Under the pieces are notes generated by a model. The model had not been told where the DNA came from. It saw only the letters and a list, made by a program, of their open reading frames with translations, and did no database searches. A program made the translations under genes and the position numbers. From Valencia hispanica (taxonomy: Eukaryota > Chordata > Actinopteri > Cyprinodontiformes > Valenciidae), in assembly GCA_963556495.2 (NCBI GenBank), contig OY747715.1, forward strand, positions 17,995,739 through 18,059,738: 64,000 nucleotides of DNA. The letters run 5' to 3'. Shown piece by piece: positions 44,381 through 56,588 of this stretch (position 1 is the first letter of the stretch; the number at the start of each line of letters is the position of its first letter).

Positions 44381-44592
44381 GTCAGCAGATGGTCCAGACC
44401 TCACTGACACTCTGGTGACTCTGCTGACAGTTGTCACGGATGACACTACTGATGTGGCCCTCTTCAGCCCTGAAAGCATCTGTACTGTCGTGGAGAATGA
44501 AATACTTGTGAATGGTCCCACAAATCTGGCTGACTCATTTTTCCTGCTCTTTGGGAACGTCTATGCACTAGACAGTCATATTTTGCTTTAGG
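44381..44592 (+). pseudogene. Second exon-like fragment of the same hypothetical protein
   Basis: After a good acceptor (ttatttgtgttttgtag) the frame reads SADGPDLTDTLVTLLTVVTD, then SICTVVENEILVNGPTNLAD and SFFLLFGNVYALD. The ending GPxNLADxFxLLFGxxYAL is the usual C-terminus of this fish protein family. The stop is TAG after SHILL. With 42885-43215 it suggests one broken gene interrupted by an L2 insertion; the middle exons are missing. Confidence 0.5.
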
Positions 44593-45246
44593 ACTCTAGT
44601 GCAGACACACCAACAACCCAGAAGGTTGGAATTACAAAATAATTGTATTCCTTTTTCTGCCAGAGAGGAAACTAGGATGCACAGGAAGCTTGGAGGGAAA
44701 ACTCAGAGTCGGACACATGGAAATGAAGACTGCCACTGGGGACGAGAAAAGAGAAAGGTGAGTGCAAACAGAGGATGAGCCATGGGGAACATAAGTTGAG
44801 ATCCTTACTTGGAAGAGGGCGAGATTGCTGCTCAGGAGGAGCCAGAGAGGGTATGAGCCTGCCGTCGGCTGCGTGGTTGACTGAATCCAGGGTGCGCTTG
44901 TCTCCAAGAAAGAAGGTGAGGGTGGATAGGCAGGTGGAGATTTGAACCCAGCCGGAGGAGCTAGAAGGGAAGGCCGAAAGATGACTGGAGGAGAGCAGAT
45001 GCCCAGGCTGCGGAAGACTGACCAGGGAATCCAGGAAGGTGAACAGCAGCTGGAGAAAGGAGAACGAGGTGGTGAGTTTCTCTCTATGAACATAGAACTA
45101 AGACAAGGTCTAGGAAGCGGCCTGTTACCACAAAGTGAGGTGTGCCATCTGGCGTCTTCTCCAAGTAGGTGAAGTGAAACCAGCTGAGGGAGAGAGATCA
45201 CCCAAACCCTGAATGGAGAGAAGGTAAGGCAAGCACACACACACAC
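44593..45246 (-). repeat. LTR-like block
   Basis: On the minus strand this CT-rich block ends with an AT-rich polyadenylation-like region (atacaattattttgtaattc) followed by ttggtgtgtctgcactagag and tccta. That resembles the R/U5 region of fish Gypsy LTRs. The 204-codon ORF on this strand is Pro/Ser/Leu-rich without domains and is probably a chance product of the composition. Confidence 0.4.
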
Positions 45247-45409
45247 TCACACACCCACACCCTCACATAGACCTACAATAACCCAAAGAATCTCGAGCTA
45301 ACATTCACATTTAACCAGAAAGTTGTGATGTGCCTTGAGGACAACAAACCACTGAAAGGGAGTCTACTGACACTGAATATTGATTTGTTCAGTGAGTGAA
45401 TAACTCACA

Positions 45410-46331
45410 ATGGACTACTTCAATGTATTTCACGGGAGGTTTATGTAAAAGACCAACACAAACTTCTACAACTACTACATAGTAGTAGTACATAACTGGG
45501 AAGTAGGAGAAAATAGTACTGTGGTTTTGGGTGGATTGTGCTCTGTTTTGTTCCATCCATTCTCTCAAAAACCATCCCCGCGGCATGATGCTGCTGCCAC
45601 CAAGTTTCACAATGGGGATGGTCTGTTCAAGGTCATGTGCACTGTTAGAGTGCATAATTAATAGTTAGGGTTATTTTTCCCATTGAGCTTTGGATTTCTG
45701 CAGCTCCTCTAGAGAAACGTTGGGCCTTTTAGCTTGTTCTCTCATTAATGCTTGCCCTGGCTGGCTTTTTGGTCTAAGTGTATATACATGTCTTGGTAGA
45801 TTTGCAGGTTTACTTTTTTCTTTCCATCTTCAGATTATGAATTGAACAGTGTTCCATTAGATGTGCAAAGCTTGGGCTACCTTTTTTTTAATCTTCAACC
45901 TCAATTATACTACACCACAATTCCCTGACCTCTCTGGTAAACTCCTTGGTCTCCATGATGCCAATTGTTCACCAATGCTCACAAAAACCATCTGGGGCCT
46001 TCACAGAGCAGCTGTATTTATATTGAGGCTGAATTAAACACATTTGGATTATACGTATTTATTGGGTTCTAAACAGAATAAGATGCACTAGATTTTATTT
46101 AGTGGTTTTAGAGTAAAGAGGGCTGAACAGAAATGTAAGACCTACTGTTTTGATTTTTATTTGTCAAACGTTTTGGAAACTGTATCATTTCCCTTCCACC
46201 TCACAAATATAGTCTACATTGTTTTGGCTTACCCTGTAAAATTCCCCAAAAAATATAATCAAGTTTGTGGCTGTAATATACAGAAATGTGAAAACATGCA
46301 TGTGGTATGGCGACTTTTACAATGCACTGTA
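45410..46331 (-). pseudogene. Tc1-like element, second family, transposase relic
   Basis: The minus-strand frame near 45655-45560 preserves a transposase segment (TIPIVKLGGSSIMPRGWF), matching the Tc1 VKxGGGSIMxWGCF block. The remainder matches the transposase course in fragments and frameshifts. The right end aatgcactgta near 46331 corresponds to the CAGTGCxTTG-type terminus of this family. The left terminus is lost. A plus-strand relative lies at 50795-51360. Confidence 0.7.
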
Positions 46332-47389
46332 CCTCTATTTCTCCTTTGATTCATCTTGTCTTTCACTGACTCTTTTCAGCTGCTTTTATCACTAATTTAA
46401 TCCATGTACTCCCGCGCTCTGTTTTTTAATTTCCGGCGCATGAAAGATTCATCTGAGTGCTTTAATAATAAATAGGGAGGCACAGTTGAAAAGTGCAGCA
46501 TTCACCCTTGACTACAGCAACAAGGATCCTCTGCTCTCTATGCCTCCTTTCATCCCTACTTTTAATCTTGTTTGTCACTCAGTGTCTTTCATCACAGTAT
46601 CCTAAATGGAATCTTCTGGATAAAAACAAAAAAATGGATCATGGCAAAGAGCTTGATCATCTTCTTCTTCAGATTGCACTGATTCAGTGAGTTGTTTAAA
46701 AAAAAAAGAATGCTGCTAACACATTAGAAATGCTAATGTTTTCTAGCAACTTGAATAATACCAAAGTTGGATAGTGACAAATTTGGTGATTTTCTATGGT
46801 ATAAACCTTCCCTCAGTAAGCAAATGTTATTGATCTTTGTTCTGAAAAAATGAAAAAAACTTAACAGATTCTTAGTTTTTGACTCAGATAATCACTCTTG
46901 AAACACTCACCTTCTTCATACCATTATCTGCCCCATCAACATATCTTGCCCTCCTTCCTTCCTACCCCTGCATCCCTCACCCTCTCCGTGAGCAGATGAG
47001 AGAGCAGCAACAGAGTCTCAAGCAGATCAAGACAACATACAATCACAACAGCTCCCAGCCATTCCTCATCCTTGCACACTCTTTGCTACTGCATCAATAG
47101 CAGGACAAGATGTTACTGTCCCTGAAGTAAACCTCATCCTGTTTGCTCCTCTTTCACTTCTCCTTCCTGCTGTGATGACCTGCTTGAGGATATGCTGAGA
47201 GAAAAATTATATTTTCTGGCACAGAAATCATCTACCTACCTTAAACAGAATGAATCCACTGAAGATATCATCAGCAAGTGCATGTTAAAGCTCCCCGCAT
47301 GCTCTTTTGAGAGATGTGCTAAACAAAACAACAAAACATTCCCTTCCTATTTTTTCTTCTAGTTGCTTGTGTTTTGGTGACTCTTTTGG
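46332..47389. other. Intergenic stretch, no gene recognised
   Basis: Only short ORFs without domains; no repeat recognised. Confidence 0.4.
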
Positions 47390-47560
47390 AGGTTTTCCTG
47401 GAAAGTCCCACTGGAAGAAGCCCCTAGGAAACACCCACAACTGAAGGAATATCTACTCTATCTGGCCTGGGAATAGCGTCGGATCCCCTTGAATCAGCTC
47501 AAGAGTGTCAGTAACCTTCGCAACCCAACATCATCGAAAATGGATGGATGGACGGACAGA
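47390..47560 (+). mobile_element. LINE 3' end, same family as the element at 62.8 kb
   Basis: The fragment parallels the C-terminal coding end of a widespread fish LINE (tctggcctgggaatagcgtc, cccttgaatcagctcaagag) and ends with gatggatggatggacgg. The tail and last codons are degenerate. The 5' part of the same family appears at 62790-64000. Confidence 0.65.
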
Positions 47561-48154
47561 TCCAAGTTTTCAGTTTAGATCAAGAATAAATTAAGTCAGC
47601 CACATAATGTAATTGTACTTAATCTTTTTGTTCCTTTGTAAAACACAATCACTACTGTTAAATTATTTCAAGGTGATGACCTTACTTTAATAGGCAAAGT
47701 TTCTGATGAAATACTTTGTACATTGTTTCCCTGGCAACAAATAAAATGCTTAAAATTACAAATTGAAATATCCTTTATTGTCCCACTGTGGAGAAAACCA
47801 GGCAAAATTTTATCATTAGCCAATGTGATGTTGTGAAGGAGAAGCAGGAGGCTTCTTTGAGCAACAGCTGCTAAATAGGTATCAGTGATAAATGAGAAAG
47901 CCCTCCATCCCTGAGATTTGCAACCTGTTTTCTGAGCTCTGCAAAAGGTCTCATTGGAGCCTGTGATGGGCTTACATCAATCACTGTGAGCCACACAGAA
48001 AACAAATTGTCTGAGCCAACCTCCGAAAAAAACAACAAAGAACCTCCAAATCAGTATCTGTATAACTTTGTATTTGGCTCTGACAGATTTTTCGGGGGAA
48101 TCTGGATGATTCCCGGTAGGCTGGTCTAATGAATGGGCTGCAAGGGCCAGTATT
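47561..48154. other. Intergenic stretch, possible LINE tail
   Basis: A tail-like aaatatcctttattgtccca at 47768-47787 could be the reverse of a LINE end. Nothing else is recognised. Confidence 0.35.
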
Positions 48155-48346
48155 TATGGCAAGCCAGTCGTACTAGTGTGCCAAATGTGCATCTAGGCAA
48201 ATTGAGTTACTAGTAAGAGTATTTCTGAACTAGTTGGGCAAAAGTTCAAACTAGTAGGGGAAAATGTCTAACTAGTCACATACTAGTTGGTATATACAGC
48301 AGTTGATATCAAGGATATGGAGTTTTTACCAAAATGGCTTGCCATA
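48155..48346. mobile_element. Miniature element bounded by TATGGCAAGCC repeats, with ACTAGT units
   Basis: The 192-bp block begins TATGGCAAGCC and ends GGCTTGCCATA. Its right part has gttgatatcaaggatatgg, the inverse of the head segment at 37231-37275. The interior has about six half-palindrome ACTAGT motifs at spacings of about 20-45 bp. It seems a short or decayed member of the element that forms the large array at 37.2-41.9 kb. Confidence 0.65.
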
Positions 48347-48380
48347 CTGGGCAGCCTCTGCATGGCAGCTTGATTTTTTT

Positions 48381-48587
48381 TTTTTTTGTAGTGCATCTTG
48401 ACATAACACGTCAAAGCCCTCAGTCAGTGATGTTTGAAAAAAGAAAAAGTATGCGTGGCCCTGTCTGTGCTACACGTAAGAGGAAAGCTCTGGAAACAGA
48501 CGCTACTAAATGGGCAAAAATGTACAACTTTTCCACTAAAACAAGCTCATGGTTTGTGACAACTAACGAGGACAATAAAATGGGTAA
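48381..48587 (+). CDS. Possible exon of an unrecognised gene
   Basis: A T-rich acceptor (tttttttttttttttgtag) precedes an open segment with a basic stretch (FEKRKSMRGPVCATRKRKAL) and then ETDATKWAKMYNFSTKTSSW, ending before gtaaaa. A second open segment with an acceptor lies at 49457-49637. No domain is recognised; it could be a retrogene or transposon piece. Confidence 0.2.
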
Positions 48588-49456
48588 AACAACATGGTGA
48601 ACTTTGCCTGCAAACCATTTAAGAAAACCAAGTCATTGAATTGTGTGACGTTGTAGAAACTAATATAACATATAATTTATTCATAATATAATGTGATGCC
48701 ACATAGGTGGGAAACTTTGTCTTGTAGTGTTGGTCCAGTTTGACATGCAAGATATTGAGTAGAGTTTACAAAAACAGTCAACACAGACGACGCACGACTG
48801 TCTGACAGTATCTAGATGTTTTCTCCCCACAACCATTTATCAGCTCGATGTTCTTCCGAGGAAGCAAGTCCTCCTAGCCAAGTTTATAATTCGTCTGGAC
48901 CACAACCTGGGTCAAGATGACCCAGAGTCCTTCTTGTCCAAACACACATTCACGTAGCTTCTTGGATTCAACCACCTCAGACGTACAGTATCCAACACAA
49001 CAGTAGCTCCTCAGAAGTAGAAGGGAAATCCAGCACCAATCAATATGAGCACACAAATCCAGAGTGGGCAGGATTACTTACTGAGTGAATATTATTAGTA
49101 TTAAAATAATGAAGAGCATGGTGTAGACCTGCTCCATATGAGAAGTGTCCTGCAATGCTAGCTGATTCAGCACTACATTAATAAAACTGACGTGAATTAA
49201 TCAAGGGCTTTGTAAAATTGGGAGATTTGTGCTGACAGTGTGTGTGCTTTCTATGCTCAAATGACAGTGTGACCTGTTATATGTCTTTTTTTTAAGTAAG
49301 GCAATAAATATACAAAGCACACATTTGAAAAAGTATAGAATGAAAGTAATATAAAATAAGACTGCATGTTTGGCAACTGAAAATATCTTAATTTGTTAAG
49401 TCAAATGTGTTTTCCTTGTCAAATGGACTGAAGCTTTTTAGAATATTATTTTTATT

Positions 49457-49637
49457 GTGACACAGGTGCAGCAGGTGAGTTTAGGGAAACTGGAGAAAGT
49501 GTGAAAGGGAGAGCAGAGTCTACTCAGGGACTGATTCCAGTGGCAAATGCTCAAAATATAGATTCTGACATCGCTAATGGATGTGTTGAAAAGAATAATG
49601 TAGATGCTAACGCATGTTCAAATAAATCTACCTTGTG
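49457..49637 (+). CDS. Possible last exon of the same unrecognised gene
   Basis: After ttttattgtgacacag the frame reads GAAGEFRETGESVKGRAEST, then QGLIPVANAQNIDSDIANG and CVEKNNVDANACSNKSTL before TGA at 49636. It is polar and probably disordered. An AATAAA overlaps the end (near 49620). No family is recognised. Confidence 0.2.
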
Positions 49638-50794
49638 AACCAATTACCCTTACTTGCACAGAATTTGTTATTTTTTTAGAATATTACAAGGCTTTATAGA
49701 ACAGTGTGCTGTTGCAGCTTTAACATGTAAAGGTATAATTACATGATTTTTAATATTGCTAGGTTGTGATATAAAGCAGGCCGGTCTGAAGCATGAATCT
49801 CCAGGACTGAAAATGAGTCCCAATCCGGCCCTGACCGTAAGGGAATATTAAAGACAAACATGTGGAAGAGTGTAGGAACATTTATCTCATCCTCTATATT
49901 CTAACTCCTTGTCATGGTGTGCTGTTACTGTGGGAAGTTCTTTGAGAGTTGGATACACCAAGGGGCATTATCAACAGCAGAATAAGTGCATGCCTTGGTC
50001 CATAGCATCTTAATGTGATATGCTTCACTGGCATATTCATTCTGTAGTCTGAGACAGCTTTGCCCCCAAGGCTGTAATCATTTCCCTCAGCACTGGAGGA
50101 CACAATGTGAATCTTATTTTGCAATCTATGCTTAAAGAAGCATGAAACATGTCATCAACAGAAAATGGCTGGCAGTCGCTCGGATGCCGTGTCGTTTTCC
50201 TCTTCACTTTAAAAAAATGGGAAAGTTGCAAAACCTTGAAATGTTTTTTGAGTCTGTTTTGACTTTTATGGGCACCAAATGTCTGAGAGGCGTAACAAAT
50301 CTGAAGGCCCTATTGTCAAATACGGATTATGTTTCTGTCCCTTTTTAGAGGTAGTTTGAAGTATGGGTCTGAGTTTCTTTACCATCTGAAAGATCCAATG
50401 AAGATGAGCAAAGCGTCCCCTTTTCTATAAATCCTATATTGCATGTCAGAGAAATCACTTTAGAATATTTCCCTCTCTCTCTTTTTCTTGCAACACTGGG
50501 CCAAGTTGATGGGATGATCATGGAGTGTGTAGTGGATCAAATCCAATTGTGAGCTGCTTTTGCATTTCTAGGGCACACTCTTGCTTACAGTCCTGCTGAT
50601 ATATGGTTGTATAATATGTAGTGCGTATAAAAAGCTCATTTTACATGCAGTCCAACATGATAGCTTTTTAGAGAAGTTTAATTTGATGAAGATGATGATG
50701 ATGATGATATACTGTGAAGTAAATATCAAAGATGGGAAATCAAATCAAAAATGGGGGAAAAAAGCTTTAAAAATTATCATCATTCCAGCACCTT
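49638..50794. other. Intergenic stretch
   Basis: A motif near 49795-49835 (gactgaaaatgagtcccaat) resembles the sub-terminus of a fish hAT-type repeat. A (GAT)n microsatellite lies at 50688-50709. Nothing else is recognised. Confidence 0.4.
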
Positions 50795-51360
50795 TAAAAG
50801 GTATTTGCAGCCTTGAACCTTTTTCAATTTATCTGCAAACTTCAATGTATTTTATCAGTGCAAAAAAAATTCTTATAATTTTTTTAACTAAAAAAATCTG
50901 AGAAGTGTAGACCTTCACTGTGTTAATCATAAGTAAAATCCTAATTTTACTACTTCCTTTTTGAAGTCATTAGTAACCAGTCCAGCTGTGTTCAATGTAA
51001 TCTCAGCTGTTCAAAAATCGTTCTTGTTCTGAGAAGGAGGTTTTCGTAGAGAACATCGTCAAACAAACAATATCATAACCACCAAGGAAGATGGCACACA
51101 TGTCAGAGTTAGATTATAAAACAGTATCTCAAGCTTTGGACATTTGAGAATAGAAAAACTGCAAACTTACTGTACAAAAAATATAATTCCTGACTGTAAG
51201 ATTTTTTTGCACACTTCCCAAATTTTTATTTTTTATGAAAATCTTTTTTTAAGTCTTCTAGTTTTGAAAGGTCGGCCAGCTCGGTAATCAGAGAAGCAGC
51301 CAAGACACCCATGCTAACTCTGGTGGATCCGCAGAGATCCACAGGTGGAAGAATCTGAAA
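50795..51360 (+). mobile_element. Tc1-like element, second family, plus-strand relic
   Basis: The left end has gccttgaacctttttcaatt and cttcaatgtattttat, matching the inverse of the 45.4-46.3 kb element. The body includes gttcaatgtaatctcagctg, then tcaagctttggacatttgag, and further right agccaagacacccatg and gagatccacag, the usual course of this family's transposase region. It is degenerate throughout and truncated at the right. Confidence 0.65.
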
Positions 51361-51818
51361 AAGGGTTTTACCTATAAGGGTGTTTTCTAATTAATTTTAG
51401 ATGAAAACAACCTGAGTAAATCTAAGATGTAGATTATGTTTTTTATGTTTGGAAGAAAGCAACTTGGCCATATATGAAAATACAATTCTCTCCCCACAGG
51501 GAGAATTTCAAGATGCTTGCAGATGTTATCAAATGGTTATTGTGCTGCAGTCAGCATCAGAAATTGCCTTAGTTTGGGTGAATGATCTGCTTGTGTCTTC
51601 ACTAATACCCCACCTGATCCTTCTGCTTAACTCAGGTTATTTGTTTAGGAATCCACAACTTCACATTGTTGCCCCAAAATTTGTAATAGTTGTCCTGTTG
51701 TTCCCCTGATGTCAGCACAGCGGATGGCTGCTTGAGAGCACAGCTCCTCCAAGAATTAATATATTTCGCCCCAAAAATTATTCAAATAATATTATGTCTT
51801 TACTTACATACTGTCAAA

Positions 51819-52802
51819 ATGTCCGAGGCGAAAACGAGAACAAGGGAAGCAACCAGAAAAAAAAGCACTGAACGGCAAACAGAAGTTGATCGAGGTAACT
51901 CTGACTCGACATGTGGGGAAGCAAGCTCAAATCCAACCACAGCGGCTGGTCTGCCTACTAGCCTAGACAAAGTCCTGCAGGAGATTCTGGATTTTCAGCC
52001 AGATATGAATACACAGTTGAATGACATCAAGTCTGAACTCACTAAAGTTGACCAAAAAGTTGAGGAAGTGGAGAATCGCGTTGATGAGGCAGGAGACCGT
52101 GCCCAAAACATGGAAGAAGTGATAACGAAACTGATAAAAGAAATGACCCGGCTCGATAACAAAGTAGTCGACCTGAAGGGTAGGTTCAGATGGAAAAATA
52201 TCCGAATATTTAATGTACCAGAAGATGCAGAGGGAACATGGATGGTGGAGTTTGTGGAAAAGCTGCTGCGTGATAAACTTGAAATACCTGAAACAACGGA
52301 TATAGACATCGAGAGTGCACACAGGGCACCTGTTCCTAAACCTACTGGGGAAGGAAAGCCACGATCTATAGTGATTCGATTTTTCAGATACAAAACTAAA
52401 GAAGAAATCCTACGAAAAGCATGGGGGATGAAACGTGTGCTTTTGGACGATGAAACGCAGATATATTTTGACCAAGATTATGCCCCAACAGTGGTACAGA
52501 AGCACAAGGAATACTCTGACGCAAAATGAGTTCTGAAAGATAACAGTATTCGCTTTCAGACTCCATTCCCAGCCAAACTAAGGGTGTACTACAAGAATGA
52601 GACACGGCTCTACCAATCAGCAGAGGAAGCGACGACAGATATGAAGAACAGGGGGCTCCCCGTCAACGTGTTCAGGGCTGGCCCAAAGGAGGATTTAACC
52701 GTACAGCTGTCTCGCACTGCATGGGAGAGAGTGGAAGGCCGAAGACGGAGACGGGTGAACACGCAGCAAGGGTCAGAGGACCGGGGAACGGACGGAAGAT
52801 GA
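51819..52802 (+). pseudogene. L1/Tx1 ORF1 protein, one nonsense codon
   Basis: From the ATG at 51819 one frame runs to 52802, broken only by TGA at 52527-52529. It holds a basic N-terminus (MSEAKTRTREATRKKS), a coiled coil (LNDIKSELTKVDQKVEEVE, VDEAGDRAQNMEEVI), the RRM-like domain starting at NIRIFNVPEDAEG with IESAHRAP, and a C-terminal domain after the stop (AKLRVYYKNETRLYQSAEEA). About 327 codons in all, close to the family's usual length. Confidence 0.85.
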
Positions 52803-53137
52803 AAGACGACGGTAACTGCCACAACTCTAAAAAAGAACGGAAAAATACTTTATTACCCAAAATCGAATATATTCTCTTGTACAAATGTAAAAATATAATG
52901 TACATTGGAGGGAATAGACCTCAAATTAGCCTAGTTTGCACTGATGGACAAATACTATTTTTTTCCCATTTGGGAAATTTCAGTGGAGGCCCTCACCGTT
53001 AAGGGTCATTTCAGGACCTCAGCCTTGGAATCTCTGTTAATGTGTTTTTTGTTTTATTGTGGAAAAATGTTCATTATTATTCTAGGGAGTAAATCTTTTG
53101 AAACTAGTGTAGACATAAAAATACAGACATCATTTAT

Positions 53138-56100
53138 GGTGAGTGACAAAGTTAAAATAATTTCTTACAATGTTAACGGGATGTTAAATCAAATCAAGCG
53201 CTCTAAAATTCTGACTAAAATGAAGAAAGAGGGGGCACATATGTTATATTTACAAGAAACCCACCTAAATGACAAGGAACATGAAAAATTGAGAAGAATG
53301 GGCTTTAATAACTTGCTCTTCTCATCATATAAATTGGGACATAGGAGAGGAGTAGCCATCCTTATTTCTAAACAGGTACATTTTGAAAAAATATCTGAAA
53401 TAAAAGATAAAGAGGGTAGGTATGTTCTAATAAAGGGAAATTATATGGAAATATAATAACTTTACTCTATATTTATGCACATCCAGGAAGTGATATGAGA
53501 TTTTTTCAAAAGATAATTGATATAATAATTACAGAAACAGAAGGTCTGCTAATATGTAGGGGGGACTTAAATATCCATCTACAACCACAACTTGACTCAT
53601 CAAGTGGTAAAGCTGAAACAAAAGCCCTGTACAGAAAAGTTAACACACTTATTAAGGATGTGGGACTTATTGATATATGGAGAGAATTATTTCCATGAAG
53701 AAGAGACTATACCCACTACTCTGCTCCATGTGCTCAAGAATAGATTATTTCATAACATTTGGAAGAGATAAAGATAAAATACATACATGCGATATTGGGA
53801 CAATTGATTTGAGTGACCAGGCACCTATATATTTAACTATAGACCTTGACCTGCCACCCCGAAATACTACATGGAAACTTTACTCTAGCCTACTTAAAGA
53901 CATTAGTTTTAAACAAGACATCAGAAAAGAAATAAATGGTTCCTTAGAATTTAATGATAATGATGAGGTCTCACCTCACATGTTGTGGGATACTATGAAG
54001 GCGGTTCTAAGAGGGAAAATTATAGCAATAGCTGCATATAAGAGAAAACAAAGAAAAAAGGCTTTAGAGGAACTGCAACAAAAACTGAAGAATTTAGAAT
54101 CAAACCATAAGACCAGTTCAGATGGAAATACATTTCAGGAAATTGAGAGAATCAGAAGCGAAATTAGAAGCTCTATTACACAATATAGTAAAAGAAACCT
54201 CATGTTTCTTAAACAGAGACATTATGTAATTTGCCCAAATCAATAAAAATACTGGCATGGAAAATGAAGAAAAAAATATCTGACAATACAGTTCATAAAA
54301 TACAAGACCCTAGAACAGATTAAGTCAAAAACAAACTAAGTGAGATTCATGAAGCATTTGAAGCATTTTACAAAACATTATATACAATAGTCCTAGGAGG
54401 AGACACAGCCCAGACCGATGTTTTCCTGAACACCTTGAAGCTACCCACTCTTAATGAAGAGCAAAAGCTAATAGCGAAAATAACAGAAAACAAACTACAG
54501 GCGGCAATTAGCAGACTTAAAGTAGGTAAATCCCCAGGTTCTGACGGTTATACAGCTGAATGGTATAAGGAGTTTGGGAATTAATTGATCCCTACCATAC
54601 TTCCTGCATTAAACTGGGTCCTGGAAAAGGTACAAATACCCCCTAGTTGGAATTAGGCCATTATTTCTGCCATTCCGAAGGAAGGCAAGGCTAAAACAGA
54701 GTATGCGTCATTCAGACCAATATCTGTTTTAAATATAGATTATAAGATGTTCACTTCGATTATGGCCAGAAGACTTGAAAATGTTATGACCAAATTGATC
54801 CATAATGACCAGACAGGCTTCAGACACCGTCAAACACAAGACAATATACGAAGGATGTTACATATTATGAATCATATCGTGAAAAACAAAATGGAAGCAA
54901 TAGTAATTAGTATAGATGATGAGAAAGCTTTTGATTCCGTCAATTGGAATTTTCTTTACAGAGTTCTACATAGATTTGGTTTCCATACCAGGATTATTAA
55001 AACAATACAAGCATTATACAATAATCCTACTGCAAGGGAAAAGGTCAATGGTTACTTATCAAACAGGTTTACCCTGGAAAGGGGTACAAGGCAGGGCTAT
55101 GCATGGTCTCCATTATTATTTGCACTTTTTCTTGAACCACTTGGGCAATATATAAGACAAAACAGAGAAATAGTAGGCATTCATCTTGCGGAAAGAGAGC
55201 ATAAGATAGCATGCTACGCAGATGATGTACTAATTTTTCTTAACCAGCCAACACACTCTTTGCCTCAGTTGATGCTAACACTGAATATTATGGGAAATTA
55301 TCAGGATATAAGATCAATATTGATAGAATGCAAGTGCTATCATATAACTATAACCCAACACCAGAAATGGAGATCAAATATCCATGGTCATGGCAAACAA
55401 AATCCTTCAAATACCTGGGCATAACTATTCCAAAAGATCTCTCAAAATATAACTACTCACCTATACATAAAAAAATCAAACAAGATATTACAAGTTGGAG
55501 ACTCATCCCCTTCTTTAGTTTGAGCTCAAGAGTACAATCTGTTAAAATGAACATTTTACCCAGATGGTTATATCTGTTTCAAACCCTACCAATAGAAGTT
55601 CCCCAAGGCCAGTTTAATGAATGGGATAAAATGTTATCTAGATACTTGTGGCAAGGCAGAAGACCAAGGGTTCGTCTCAAAACACTGCAGTTAGTGAAGG
55701 GGAAGTGAGGATGGAGTTTGCCATTCCTCAAAGAATACTATTATGCCGCCCAGACAAGAGCTATAAAATGCTGGTGCAATCCTTTATGTTCAGCACAATG
55801 GAAAGACATTGAGAGGGAACTTATTCCCCATCCCAATACAAGCAATTATAGCTGACTCTAAATTGGAACATTACATAAACAGTTCTGATAACCCATGGGT
55901 CAAACTGACCCTTAAGGTGTTGAAAAATATAATTGGAGAATACAAAATAGGAGATTTATTATCTCTTAAATGGTGTGGATATGACTCAGACTTCACACCA
56001 AATAAAATGGACACCAGATTTAAAAAATGGAGAGATAATGGAATAACAGCTTTATGCAAAATTATGAATGGAAACATATTGTTTAGTTTTGAAATGGTTC

Positions 56101-56405
56101 AAGAAAGGTATTTGTTAAAGAAACAGGATTTCTTTACATATTTACTGTTACGGCACTATGTAGACAAAACTGTTAAAAATGTAACAGAGCCTAATTCCAG
56201 TCTCATAGAACTGTTTAAAAGAGGATATACATCAAATTTCAGTAAAGGGGTGATATCAGCCATATACAAATGCTTTATGAATCTTAAAACTCATTCAACA
56301 GCATATATTAAAGCAAAATGGGAAAAAGAATCTGGGATAGATATTTCTGAGGAAGAATGGATATTAATATGTGAGAACCAGTGGAAATATACCTGCTCAA
56401 TTTGA
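53138..56405 (+). pseudogene. L1/Tx1 ORF2 endonuclease-RT, many frameshifts
   Basis: Endonuclease pieces: IISYNVNGML, LYLQETHL, RGDLNIHL, RIDYFITFG, and LSDQAPI in which the usual catalytic SDH is SDQ. RT pieces: SPGSDGYTAEWYK, FRPISVLNIDYK, NDQTGFRHRQTQDN, motif A (SIDDEKAFDSVNWN), motif B (ERGTRQGYAWSPLLFA, with YAWSP for CPLSP) and CYADDVLIFL. The C-terminal region runs to 56405 but is shorter than in the intact copy. At least five frame changes or stops occur, so no function remains. Confidence 0.88.
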
Positions 56406-56588
56406 ATTTTGATTTTGAACACTAATAAAATACAAGTTTTAAAAGAAAAAAAAGCCAACATAAAATAGTCATGGGGCCGGAGGAACCCGGCAGAAAGTTC
56501 AGGCGGCCGGCCCTGAGGCCAGAGGAACCCACGAAGAGGAGCTGGAGGACCACTGTGAAGAGGCTTGAAGGTTGCAGGTCGGTGGAGG

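Larger units (their letters stand above)
51700..56455 (+). mobile_element. Decayed L1/Tx1-group LINE, second copy
   Basis: A likely 5' end near 51700 (gatgtcagcacagcggatgg) is followed by ORF1, ORF2 and a short 3' end with AATAAA (56424) and an A-rich run to about 56452. The element belongs to a different subfamily from 8749-14638, as shown by its distinct ORFs. It is much older, with frameshifts all along ORF2. No target duplication was identified. Confidence 0.85.

Noticed and set aside
44632..45246. 204-residue minus-strand ORF
   Set aside because: Low-complexity Pro/Ser/Leu composition without domains, overlying an LTR-like block.
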